Positions 23,801-36,217 of a stretch of DNA of 64,000 nt are shown here, in pieces. The translations under genes and the position numbers were made by a program. Below the pieces are notes generated by a model, which saw only the letters and a list, made by a program, of their open reading frames with translations, searched no databases and had not been told where the DNA came from. The stretch's first letter is position 1. Each line of letters begins with the position of its first letter. The stretch lies in assembly GCA_018398585.1 (NCBI GenBank), contig JAGTTD010000010.1, forward strand, positions 21,636,005 through 21,700,004, read 5' to 3'. The stretch comes from Simmondsia chinensis. Taxonomy: Eukaryota > Streptophyta > Magnoliopsida > Caryophyllales > Simmondsiaceae.

Positions 23801-26800
23801 CTAATCTTATCTAAACAAAGCTTAAAAACTCATTTTCATTTAGTATTTGATTTGATCTCTTGCTCTGGCAAAATTTTACTTTCAAATCTGATGCAAGTTG
23901 TTAAAATAACATTTTTACACTCTAAATACATCAATATATGAACTTAAAGCATACTTCATCAAGGATATTATTGCCTATTCCTTTTTACCTATTCGCTGCG
24001 TAGAGCTTGCTATGTGTCGTTGTGTATGCTCTTACACCTAGATGCTTGTATGGTTTTTACTTTTATGCTTCTCAGGTTGGAGGTCCTTGGAAACAACCTC
24101 TCGTAAGGGTATCACTGTAAAGGGGTAAGGCTGCGTACATCCCACCCCTCCCAGACCCTGCTTATGCGGGAGCCCTTGAGGCACTGGGTCGTCTGTTGTT
24201 GTTGTATCAAACAAATTAACTACTTAAGCAGAATTATGAGTAAAACATATTAGATGCAAAAACAAAGCTTAATTACAAGAGATTGATGATAATTTACTTA
24301 CCTTGTTGCTATTACTCTTTGCTGGGATGGTTTCACACACCAAAATACTTTTGACTTTTTCTTCTTATTTTCTTATCAATGTTTTGTTTGGAGTTGGTCT
24401 GAACTACTTACACTTGCAATCCTATTTATACTTGAGGGTTCTTTAAAGCTAAGGAATAAATCTGATGGGACGGGAGAACGCTTAGGCTGCTAGGTTTTGT
24501 GCTACCTCATGCTTGGTGGCTACCACCTGTTATTGGTTGTTGAGACCTTTTACTTAGGTGTTGCTACCTCATGCTTTGGGTGCCACCTCGTGCTTAGTTT
24601 ACATGCATCAGACGCCACCTCGTGCTTACGGAGCCACCTCGATTCACCTACTTCGGGCGCTACCTCGTGCATAAAAGTGCCACCTCTTGCTTCACCTACT
24701 TAGGACGCCAACTTGTGCTTGCGGAGCTGCCTCGTGCTGACTCACTTGCTTCGGCCGCCACCTCGTGTTGATTGACCTACTTTGGCCGCCACCTCGTGCT
24801 TAAAATGCCATCTCGTGCTACTTTACCTAATTTAGTGCCACCTAATGCTTAAAATGCCACCTCGCACTTAAAGTGCCACCTTGTGCTTATTTATCAAAAC
24901 TAGTATAATTCCTTTATGTTTTATTACCTAATTTCTAGGTATTTGCAACATGATGGAATTAGTATTACAATTTCACTGCCTAATTTCATAGAATTGGGTT
25001 TTAACTAAAAATCATGCTTTCAAATTCCTTGGGATGGAGGGAAGAAATTATAATTCAATATTAACTTTATTGACTTGAAATCCAAAATAATTCAACTTAA
25101 TTTTACCCTAGTTGACGTAACCTGACCTAAACCTAGCCTGATCTAACTCAAAGTTAGAAATAACCCAGCCTACTACAACAACTGTCAAACATTGAGCAAC
25201 AAATCACAAGCGATGCAAAGTAAAGCACAAAGCACCCTAAAACACACACACACGCACCGGCAACAGGCCCCAAGCAACCACAGTAATGGACTTGCTCCGT
25301 TATGCTTCCCTATCCTAAGTTGCTATGTCTGCTATCCCTATTCTAGCTTGCCATGCTGCTTTATCTAAGGACATCTCCTTATTTAGGTTTAGGTGGGTGA
25401 GGTCGTGTCTAATTGTCTCCATCCAGCTCTTCTTAGGCCTGCCTCTACCTCTCCTCTTGTGCGTAATAAGGAGTTGTTCACCTATCCTGACGGGTGTAGT
25501 GCTGGTCTCCTCCTAACATGCCCAAACCATCACAAACGCTGCTCCCTTAACTTATCCTCGAATGGGGCCACGCCTAGTTTGTCTCTTATAACATCATTCC
25601 TAATCCGGTCTTTCCTAGTATGACCACACATCCATCGCAATATCCTCATCTTTGCACCTTCAACTTCTGTACGTGGCTTCGTTTAAGCGGCCAACATTTG
25701 GCACTGTAAGACATGGCTTACTACCATATTATTGTATTTTCCCTTTAGCTTGAGAGGGAACCTTCTATCGCATAGTATTGTTGAGGCCATTTTCCACTTA
25801 TACCATCCCACTTTAATGCGGTTATTTACATTCTCGTCTACTCCTCCGTCCTATTGCACCATAGAGCCTGAGTGTTAAGGATCAAGATGAATCTTGATCT
25901 TAACCTAGGGGAGAGAGAGAGAGGTAAGATGAGAAAAGAAGGTGAAAGAGATGAGAAAGATAGAGAGAGTTAGATGAGAAGAGCAAATCAAGATATTATT
26001 TCATTCATATCCCAAATCTTACAATCAAACTCTTACTTATACTAATTGCAAGATTAAGCCACAAACAATGAATCTAGACTCAAAGACAACTACTAACCGA
26101 CTTATTACATCTGAATTAGTCGCCACATTTGACTTAAGACCACCGCGAAAGACTTAAAACAACTAAACAAGACTTAACTAACAAAACCAACTTTGCCGGC
26201 AAAACCATTTGAACTGTTTTCCCTCCATCAGCTAAAGGAATTGATAAAAATCAGCTCTGATAATGACAATACCCTCCCCTCAAGCACATTCTTGCCTCAA
26301 GAATGGAAGGAAGGGAATTGAGGCGTGAGAAACCTCCAATTTTCCCATGTAGCACATTCAGGACCAAGGTTGGCCCACTGGATCAACACCTGCTTGCTGT
26401 CAACCCCTTGATCTTGCACCATCCTGCTGTTAAGAATTGCTGCAGGCTCCTGTATCAGCAGGCCGTGGGAGGAAGCTTGCAGAACAGCCACAACTCCCTT
26501 GACCTTGTCTGGCACATGCTTCCTAAGCAAAGAGACATAGAAGACAAGGTGCACCAAGCTATCTTCTGGAAGATCTAACGTGTATGCGACCTTGCCAATC
26601 CTCTCAAGAACCTTGTAAGGGCCAAAGTACCTTGCAGATAACTTGATGTTCTTATGGACAGCCACTTAACTCTGTCTATACGGCTGTAGCTTGAGATAAA
26701 CAAGATCTCCAACATCAAAATTTCTGTCAATCCTTTTCTTATATGCAAAAAACTTCATTCTGGCTTGAGCCAGCTGAAGATTGTCCTTGAATTGCCATGC

Positions 26801-29800
26801 TTACTGAGCTCTCTGAAATAATAGCTCATTGACTCCACCAACATGAGAAACCATTCCTTGTTGCACCAAAGGAGATGGAGGTTCATACCCATATAAAGCC
26901 TTAAAAGGGGTTGAACCTAAAGAAGAGTGAAAATGAGTATTGTACCAATACTCAGCAAGAGGCACATACTTATACCACTGCTTAGGATGAGTGAATGTCA
27001 TCCCTCTCAAATACTGCTCGATGCACTGATTGACCCTCTCTGTCTGACCATCAGATTGAGGATGATGTGAAGAACTCATAACCAAAGTGGTGCCAAGCAA
27101 TAGGAACAACTCACGCTAGAATGAGCTAGTGAACAACCTATCCTTGCCTGAAATAATGGACCAAGGGAGTCCATGAAGCCTATGCACTTGATCCAAGAAC
27201 AACCTGGCCAATTTCTCTGCTGTAATGGGATGATAGAGGGCAACAAAGTGTCCAAACTTAGTGAAGTGATCCACAATCACCTAAATGACTTCTCTTCCCT
27301 TAGACTTAAGCAGACAGTCAACAAAATCCATGCTAATATGAGTCCAAGCCCCACCTGGAATTGGCAGTGGCTGTAAAAAACCCTTATAGGGAGTTTGCTT
27401 AACTTTTGTTTGCTGACAAACTTCACATTGCTGCACAAATTCTTGAACATCTTCCTTCTTCCCTTTCCACTGGAAGTAGAGCTTAATTCTTCGGTAAGTT
27501 CCCTCTATATCGGAGTGTCCTTCCCAAAGAGAGTCATGTGAAGCTCTAATGACTTGTTTCCTTAATCCATGACCTTCACCAATTTAAATCTTGCCTTTAA
27601 CTCGAATAATTCCATTGTTCACTGTCACTTCTGCATCAGCTTTGGTAGGAGTAGCTTGTATGCTGTCAGGAACAATGTATGTCTGAGCAAACGCATCATG
27701 CTCATAGGAACTGATCACTTACTATCATCCACAAGGGAACTACTTGAGTAATGGCTGCATACGACCCCTCAGCTTCCAAAACCTCAAGTCTTTTGGACAG
27801 AGCATCAGCAACAACATTTTCAGCTCCCTTCCTGTACTGAATTGTATACTCCAACCCCAACATCTTCATTAAACCTTTCCTTTGAACTCTTGTTGAAATT
27901 CTTTGCTCAAGTAGATACTTGAGACTTTGTTGATCTGTCTTGATCACAAATTGGTGCCCTTCAAGATAATGCCGCCACTTCTGAATTGCAAGAAGTATAG
28001 CCATATATTCTTTCTTGTAAATAGACAGCTTCTGATTCTTAGGACCTAAGGCTTGACTGAGGAAAGCTAAGGGTCTTCCATTCTAAGAGAGCACAGCTCC
28101 AATTCCAGTACCGCAAGCATCAGTCTCCAACACGAAAGGCAAGCTGAAATCAGGCATCACAAGCACTCTAGCCATAGTCATAGCTTGCTTCAAACGTTTA
28201 AAAGCTTCTCTTGCTTTATCATTCCACAAGAACCCATCTTTCTTAAGCAGATCTGTCAAAGGCTTCGCAATAATACCATAACCAGCTATGTACTTGCGGT
28301 AGTATCCAGTTAGACCCAAGAAACACCTTAGCTGCTTGAGGGATTGAGGCTGAGGCCAATCTTTCATTGCTTGGACCTTGCTTGGGTCTGTTGCAGCACA
28401 CTTCCCTGAGATATGTCCAAGATACTCAACTTGTGTCTTGGCAAAGGTACACTTGGAAAGCTTTGCATAAAGCTTGTGTTGCTTCATGGTCTGGAACACT
28501 AGCTCAAGATGAGAATAATGCTTCTGCAGGGTGGGACTGTAGACCAAAATGTCATCAAAAAAATACTAAACTTCCTTAAGTAATGCTTAAACACAAGATT
28601 CATCAACGCTTGAAATGTTGATGGTGCATTAGACAATCTAAAGGGCATCACAACAAACTCATAATGCCCTTGATGAGTTCTAAAAGCTGTCTTATGAATG
28701 TCTTGCTCTTGAACTCTAATCTGGTAATAGCCCTGCCTCAAGTCCAGCTTAGAGAAATACCAAGCTCCATGCAATTCATCCAACAAGTCGTCAATGATAG
28801 GAATTGGGAACTTATCCTTGATTGTGAGAGAGTTCAAGTGACGATAATCAATGCACATTCTAGAAGTCCCATCCTTTTTCTTCACTAAAATCACTGGAGG
28901 CAAAAGGACTGTGACTGTGTCGTATGAGCTTTGTCTTCAACAGCTCATCAATTTGCCTTTCAATTTCATCCTTCTGTGAATGAGGATATCTATTGGGGCG
29001 CAGATTCACAGGATTGGACCCCTCCTTCAAGGGAATTGCATGATCAAGCTCCCTCTTTGGAGGTAAAGTATCTGGCTGCTCAAACAATTCTTCATACTCT
29101 TTAAGCAAGGCAATCAATTCATCACTGGATTCAATGGACTCAGCTTCTGAATCAGCTATGAGTGATTAGAGTTGTCCTACCCAGCTGTAATCACCCTTCT
29201 TGAGCACCTTTTGCAAGCTTTTACCCCTCATCAATTGCAGTTGGCCATGCTCCACTATTCCTTGCAACTGGATCTTCTTTCCATCTTTCTCAAAAGACAC
29301 AGTTAGCTGCGAGAAGTCGAAGAGTATTGGGCTAAAGCTTTTCATCCAGTTCACTCCCAATACTATATCACATCCTCCCAATCTCAAAACCCTGAAATCA
29401 TATTCAAATTTGTGCCCTTGCATCTTCCAACAGAAGTTCTTGCACTTTGTATGTGTCAATATTGAATTCCCATCAGCAACTGTAACGGCTAAGGGATTGG
29501 TCTGAATCGATTCTTGTCCCACAGCTCTCATAACCTTTGGATCCACAAAACTGTGAGTAGATCCACTGTCAATAAGTATCAGTAATCCTCGTTGCCCTGC
29601 TACTCCCTTAATGTGTATAGTATTGTGTTAACCACTCCCTGTCAAAGCCTTAACAGAGATCTCAACATCCTTCTCTTCATCAGTATCAGCTGTCATCTCT
29701 TCCTCAGGTTCCTTGCAGTCAATCTCGTCATCCACTTCAGTCTCAACTGCTTCTTCTCCAGATACTGCCATCAGGAACTTAGGATCACATTTGTGACCAA

Positions 29801-32800
29801 AGAAATATCTTGGTTGCACTTGAAACAAAGCTTCTGTGGCCTCTTTTCATCACTGCTTCCAACTTTGCTATTGTTCTGAGTGAACCTAGTGGAAGAAGAT
29901 CCACTAAAATTGCTCTTGGGCCTTTGAGAATCTGAACTTGTCATCACTGAACTCTCACCCTTCTTAGCTTTAGAGTATGCTTGAGTGAGACTGCAGGGAT
30001 CAAAAGCTTTCACTAAGCTCTTAATTCTTGGCTTGAGGCCACTTACAAAACTTGACACATAATAGGACTCCGTAGCCTCAAGATATACAGACAACATCCT
30101 GGCCCTCAACCCCTAAAATCGTGTCATGTAATCTTTCACTGAAGTAGTTTGAACAACCTTGTTAAAATTGTCCACAACTTCCCTAACATCCTCATCACCA
30201 TATCTATCACAAAGCTCATTAGCGAATTCAGTCCAAGTGATGGAAGGCCTAGTACGCAGCAAACCATAGTACCAAGTCTCCATCTCCCCACACAAATGCA
30301 CAACTGCCAATTCTACCTTTTCTTGCTCTTCAATTTTGTAAAAGTAAAAGTACCTTTCACATTTCCTTATCCAAGATTGAGGGAGGGTACCATTAAAAGC
30401 CTCCAAGTCCACTCCTGGCTGCCTAAATCCCCTGCTCCCAGCACTCGCAGCACTATCACTACTGTCAGTTGGAGCAATTACAGGATCAGGAGGTCTAGCT
30501 TGCTGACTTGCTGCTAAGAGTATACTACCACCAGCTGGCGGTTGCTGCCTGTCCATTCTTTGCTGCAGACTAGAAAATTGCTGAGCAAACTGCTCGGATT
30601 GAGACTTCAATCTGCGATCCATGTCTTGCTGCAGCGTTTGCATCATATTCTGCATCATAAGCATCATCTCATCCATACGATCTCTCTGAGGATTAGCACT
30701 GTCACCAGTAACAGTTGCAGCCTAAGTAGAGGCTTCTCCAGCGGCATTGTTAGCATCATTACTAGCTGCATTGCTAGCAGCATTAGCTCGAGTTGTTGGT
30801 GCCATGGCAGATTTCTTCCTCGCCAGATTGCAAATGATCCATCCACACAATGCAGCAATTTTTGAACCGAAACTACACAATTCAATCGAATTGAAGCTTG
30901 AGTTCAATCCAATCGAGTGTAATCTCTAGGCTCTAATACCAATTGTTAAGGATCAAGATGGATTTTGATCTTAACCTAGGAGAGAGAGAGAGAGGTAATA
31001 TGAGAAAAGAAGGTGAAAAAGATGAGAAGGATAGAGAGAGTTAGATGAGATGAACAAATCAAGATATTATTTCATTCATATCCCAAATCTTACAATCAAA
31101 CCCGTACTTATACTAAGTACAAGATTAAACCGCAAACAATGAATCTAGACTCATAGACAACTACTAACCGACTTATTATATCTGAATTAGCCGCCACATT
31201 TGACTTAAGACCACCGCCAAAGACTCAAAACAACTAAACATGACTTAACTAACCAAACGGACTTTGCCGCCAAAACCATTTAAACTGTTTTCCTCCCATC
31301 AGCTAAAGGAATCGATAAAAATCAGCTCTGATCATGACACCGAGTATCTGAAGCATTGGATTTTTGGTATGCTTTCTGATCCAATCTTCACTTCCTCTCC
31401 TCTTGGGCTGGTTGAGGTACAAAACAATTAGAAATAACCTAGCCTGATACCCCAAATCCATAATGACTCAACTCAAAATGACCTTACCTGGCTCGGACCT
31501 AACTTGAGTGTAACCCTACCAAGTTGATCCAAAACCCCAGATGACCAACTTAATTGACCTAAAACCCTGAGATGACTGTCAATGAAAATGACCCAACTTG
31601 ACTTAATCCAACCTAAATTTGACTTGACCCTGGGTAACCTGGAACTGGAAGCAAACGTGGCTGATGCCAAACTAAGATGGCTTAAGCCTAAAATCACCCT
31701 ACCTAACTCAAACTTAGCTCTTGCTAACTCAAATCTTGAAATGAACCCATTTAATTAATACAAAATTTGAGATGACTTGAGCATGATATGATCCAAACCA
31801 ACTGAAACCCGACTCAAGTTGACCCGAAAATAGAGCCTTATATAAGATAGATGAAAAACTAGAAATAATTGTCATAAGATACTTCATAATGTTAGGGAAG
31901 TAGAAGATAGAATCTCTAATAGATTGAACATGGATGAAAGTCCACAAACTCTTGAGGTTAGAAGTCTAAGATTTTCATCAAGCAAAGAAATTCTAATATA
32001 TTGATATTATTGAAGTCACATAATATGGAAGGAAGTTATCCAAGCTTGTTGCAAACTTCAACAATATAGTACCTAAGTTCCGTGAGCTTCTCTAGAAGAC
32101 CCACTATGCCTTGTATTAAATTGGTAAATAAGGAGTGAGCATAAAGGCCAACAAGTAACAAATCCACCACCCAAAACTAAGATCAGGCATACTTTAGTCC
32201 ACAAATAACATAGCGTAAAACAACAACAACAACAACAACGACAACAAACCCAGTGCCTTGAAGGGCTCCCTCCTAAGAATGGTCTTGGGGGGATGGGATG
32301 TACGCAACCTTACCCTTTGGGTTGAGGCTGTGTCCGGGGACCCCCAACCTGAGAAGCATAAAGCATAAAAGCATAAAGGCATACAAGATTGCAAGCATCT
32401 AAACTAAGAGCAGAAGAGCAAACAGAGCAGGCAACTAGACAACAAATAGAAAGCAAATAGCCTAAAAAGGCAATAAAACAACTCTCACTATATCAAGTCA
32501 ATCAAACAGACCTATACCTAGTAACCTAGAGGCACTAGCTGCTAGCTAAAATACGCTCCTCAATTCTAAATTGTATACTGCCACATCGGCTACACCTATG
32601 CTGGTCCTCCACTGAGCTCTATCTAAAGCCATCTCTTCGTGTAGGTTTAGGTAGGTGAGGTTGTTTCGGATCGTCTCCAACCATCTCTTCTTCAGCTTGC
32701 CTCTCCCTCTCCTCCCTATCGTACCATGGAGTTGCTCGCATCTCCTAACAAGGGTAGTGGTCGGTCCCTCCTAACATGCCCAAACCACAGCAAAAGTTGC

Positions 32801-35800
32801 GCCGTCAATTTATCCTCGATCGGGGCCACCGCTAATTTGCTTCTTATGACATCATTTCTGATTCTATTCTTCCTTGTGTGTCCACACATCCACCGTAAAA
32901 TCCTCATTTCCGCCACCTCCATCTTCTATGTATGGTGCCATTGTCACGTTCCTAAGGTCGTGACCTAAATTCAAAGATCAAGGGAGATCAATGAATCTAG
33001 AGGTTAAGAGAATTTTTAGAAATTAAGGTGAGGAAGAGAAGAAATTAGATGAGAAATTAGAGATAGGAGATGAGACGGGATAAGAGAGAGTTTTATTGAT
33101 ATTTGATTGGATGATCAATACAAGTATGAGCTCCCTTATATGACTACTTACAAATATTCAAATTGGAAGGCGGGAAATAACCGCTTCTTCAAAATGGCGG
33201 GAAGGGGAGGAGCGGGGGTTAGTTACAAGCAATTCTAGGGTATTCTAGATTATTCCATTACAATTGATAATTCCTCACGTGTCCCATTGTTTGAATTAAT
33301 ACCCAATATATTCTTATTTCTATCGGGTGTTAATACAAGCAAGTGTGGACCAAGACATAAACGCTAACGGACCATGACAATGTCTTGACAAGGAGCTGGT
33401 GCGTACTCGGGCCGGACCCAGGTAGTGTCATGACAAGCCTCTGGTAGCGAACTGGTGCGGACCCGTGACAGCCATTTGATTGGCCAACACTCCGCACCAT
33501 ATGTCATAGCCGGTCTTTCTACTGTCTTATAATATTTTCCCTTCAACTTTAACGGGAACTTTCTATCACAAAGTATCGCGGAGACCGTCCTCCATTTATG
33601 TCAGCCAACTTTAATGCGGTTGTTGTCATCTTCATCAACTTCTCCGTCTTGCCTTATCATGGAACCCTTATGGGCTTCGAACCAATCTTCGATGCTAGGT
33701 GTGGTGGAGGTGCATAACTTATGTTCCATATACTCGGTCTTAGCTCTACTGAGTCTTAAGCCTTTCGACTCCAAGGCCCTTCTCCATAGTTCCAGCTTCT
33801 CATTGACCTCTTCTCGAGACTCTCCAACTAAAACTATATCATCTGCAAAAAGCATGCACCACAACACACCCCCTTGTATGTGCCTATTGAGCTCATCCAT
33901 AACTAGAATGAACAAAAGGGACTCAAGGCAGATCCTTGGTGGGACCCCAACTGTAATGGGGAAAGCGTCTTGTCTCTCCTTCCGCTGTACACCAATAGTT
34001 TGTGCGTCCTTGTTCATGTCTCTAATGGCTCGGATATAAGGCATGGGGGTGCCTTTCTTCTCCAGAACCCTCTATAGGACCTCTCTTAGCACCTTATCAT
34101 ATGCCTTCTCCAAATCAATGAAAACTATGTGGAGGTCCCTTTGACCGTCCTTGTAATGCTCTATCGTTTGCCATAAAAGATGGATGGCTTCTATTGTTGA
34201 TCTGCTAGGCATAAATCCAAATTGGTTCTTGGACACCTCAGTTTCTTGCTGTAGCCTTCTCTCTATGATCTGCTCCTGCAACTTAAGAGTGTGGCACATT
34301 AGCTTGATATCCCAATAGTTGGCGCAACTCTGGATGTCGCCTTTGTTCTTATATATTGGGATTAATGTGCTCTTCCTCCATTCGTTAGGCATCTTCTTCC
34401 CTATAAGGATTTGGTTGAATAGTTTAGTCAACCAGTAAATGCCTTTCTCTCCAAAGCATTTTTATGCCTCTATCGGTATTCCATTTGGGCCAATTGCTTT
34501 ACCCCTACTCATCTGTTTCAAGGCTTCCTTGACTTCCTCCGGTCTAATTCGCCTACATCAACAAGAGTTCTGGTGCTCCTTAGATGCTTGGAGTTCACCT
34601 AGGGATATATCTGTAGACTATGTCCCCCTGTTTGTTGAACAGGTTGTGGAAGTAGGCTTTCCACCGAACTCTAATTTGTTGCTTGTCCACGAGCACCTGT
34701 CCATCCTCCCCTTTTATGCACTTTACTTGATCCAGCAATTCTATATAGGTCCTTGGGTCCCTCCTGGGTATCCAGCCTTTTGTAGAAATCCTCATAGGCT
34801 TTGGATTGTGCTTCCCTGATTGCTATCTTTGCTTCTTTCTTAGCTTGCTTGTATAGATTTTTCTTGTCCTCATCTCCACTTCGGTCCCACTCATTCAAAC
34901 AATCTCGTTTGGCCTTAATCTTCTCTTGGACCTCCTTGCACCACCACCAGGACTCTCTGTTATTTGAACCCCCGCCCTTTGACACGCCTAAAACTTCGCG
35001 TGCCAAGCCTCTTACTTTTTGGGCCAATAGGTTCCACATGTGGTTCGCATCTCCCCCCAAATCACAACTGGTCTCAGACTCCGCTCTTTCTTTAAAGATT
35101 TTATACTTATCCCCCTTTAAGTCCCTCCAACGAGTTCGTGCCGGGTACCTAGTTCTTTTGCCCCCTTCTCTTGGTCTTTACATCAGCACACACCACTCTG
35201 TGCTGTGTGGAGAGGTCTTTCCCTAGGATAACCTACAATCCCCGCAGTCTTTCCTCTTCCTTAATAGTATATAGTCAATCTGAGTCCTTGTCCCGCCGCT
35301 TCGATACGTGATGATGTGCTCATCACGCATTTTGAAGATTGAATGAACGCATAGCATCAAAATTAACAGTAAATGAGATGCTAAAAATTATGCAGAACTT
35401 ATGATGAAGATTGAATGAACACGTAAGGCATGTAGTTTCATGTTGTGGTTGCTTAAAATCCCTACGATTGGGCTCAAAATCGGCTATCGTAAAAGGGTGC
35501 TCGACCAATTTCAAAGGAACATTCCAAGCAACGCTCCAGTCAGAAGATGCGAACAGCCTCTTACTACATTGGGCAGAAGAGGCAGAGGCAGACCAAAGAA
35601 GAGATGGCTTGAGACGATCTGACAAAACCTCACCCACCTAAACCTTCGGGAGGAGATGCATCCCGAGTAAGATCACTGCCACACTTGACCGGTTCATCCT
35701 TAATGACGTCTACAGCCGACCCACATCTCGAGGATGGCCTTAGATAGGGCCCAATGGAGGGCTAGCATAGGGGTATTAGATGATCCGGTTAGAGTAGGGT

Positions 35801-36181
35801 AGTCTTTATCTCTATCTTTTCTATCCCTATCTCATTCTCATTCTCGTTCTCTTTCTTTGTCTTTATTTTTTTTTTTTGGCCATACTTGTGCATTTTTGAT
35901 GTTTCTCCTGTGACAGGTCTTTGGCTGATGGATGCAAACCATCTTTTAGGCTGGGTGTCCTTGGAAACAGCCTCCCTTCAGGGTAGCCCCCTGAAGGGGA
36001 AAGGCTGCGTACATCTACCCTCCCCATACCCTGCTTTTGGCGGGAGCCCTTGGAGGCACTGGGTTTGTTGTTGTTGTTGTTGTTGTTGTATTGTACTTGT
36101 ATATTGCCAGATAGGGTTTTGATTATGTGAGTGGGAACATACCCAGTTCCTCAAGGGCTGCCGCCTACGCAGGGTCTTTTG

Positions 36182-36217
<36 letters not shown>

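Larger units (their letters stand above)
25873..31339 (-). mobile_element. chromovirus-type Ty3/gypsy retrotransposon, nearly complete
   Basis: LTRs of 396 bp each (25873-26268, 30944-31339). Flanks CTGAG/CCGAG (4 of 5). tRNA-Met primer site next to the right LTR and purine tract next to the left one, so it is transcribed on the minus strand. Gag, protease, RT, RNase H, integrase and a C-terminal chromodomain-like segment are all recognisable in canonical order but carry stops and frameshifts. It inserted into LINE-2. Confidence 0.93.
25172..31427 (-). mobile_element. RTE-type LINE, 5'-truncated, split by chromovirus (LINE-2)
   Basis: LINE sequence at 25172-25872 (C-terminal RT and 3' end, minus strand) resumes at 31345-31420 after the LTR element, in the equivalent of [15 protein letters not shown] of LINE-1. 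The duplication TTAGAAATAACC(C/T)AGCCT (25154-25171, 31428-31445) is 17 of 18 identical and bounds the whole. The usual SINE-like tail is missing here; only 'caacaa' remains at the 3' end. Confidence 0.88.
24932..31837. mobile_element. Harbinger-like element (H4), split by LINE and chromovirus
   Basis: The left part (24932-25153) and right part (31446-31837) together look like the other Harbinger/minisatellite elements: an 'aattctatgaaattagg'-type sub-terminal region, then 'gacccaactt'-type words. The LINE insertion with its 18-bp duplication separates them. The outer ends are approximate and the right inverted repeat was not seen. Confidence 0.45.
32220..35348 (-). mobile_element. RTE-type LINE, antisense (LINE-3)
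   Basis: 3' end at 32220 with (TTG)n on the minus strand and the shared tail (32240-32357). It extends through RT to the endonuclease C-terminus ([12 protein letters not shown] near 35300). A possible duplication 'catagcg(t)aaaa' / 'catagcatcaaaa' flanks it. A solo LTR (32942-33470) lies inside. Confidence 0.88.

Noticed and set aside
24497..24703. 68-codon open frame
   Set aside because: It is the minisatellite read in one frame.
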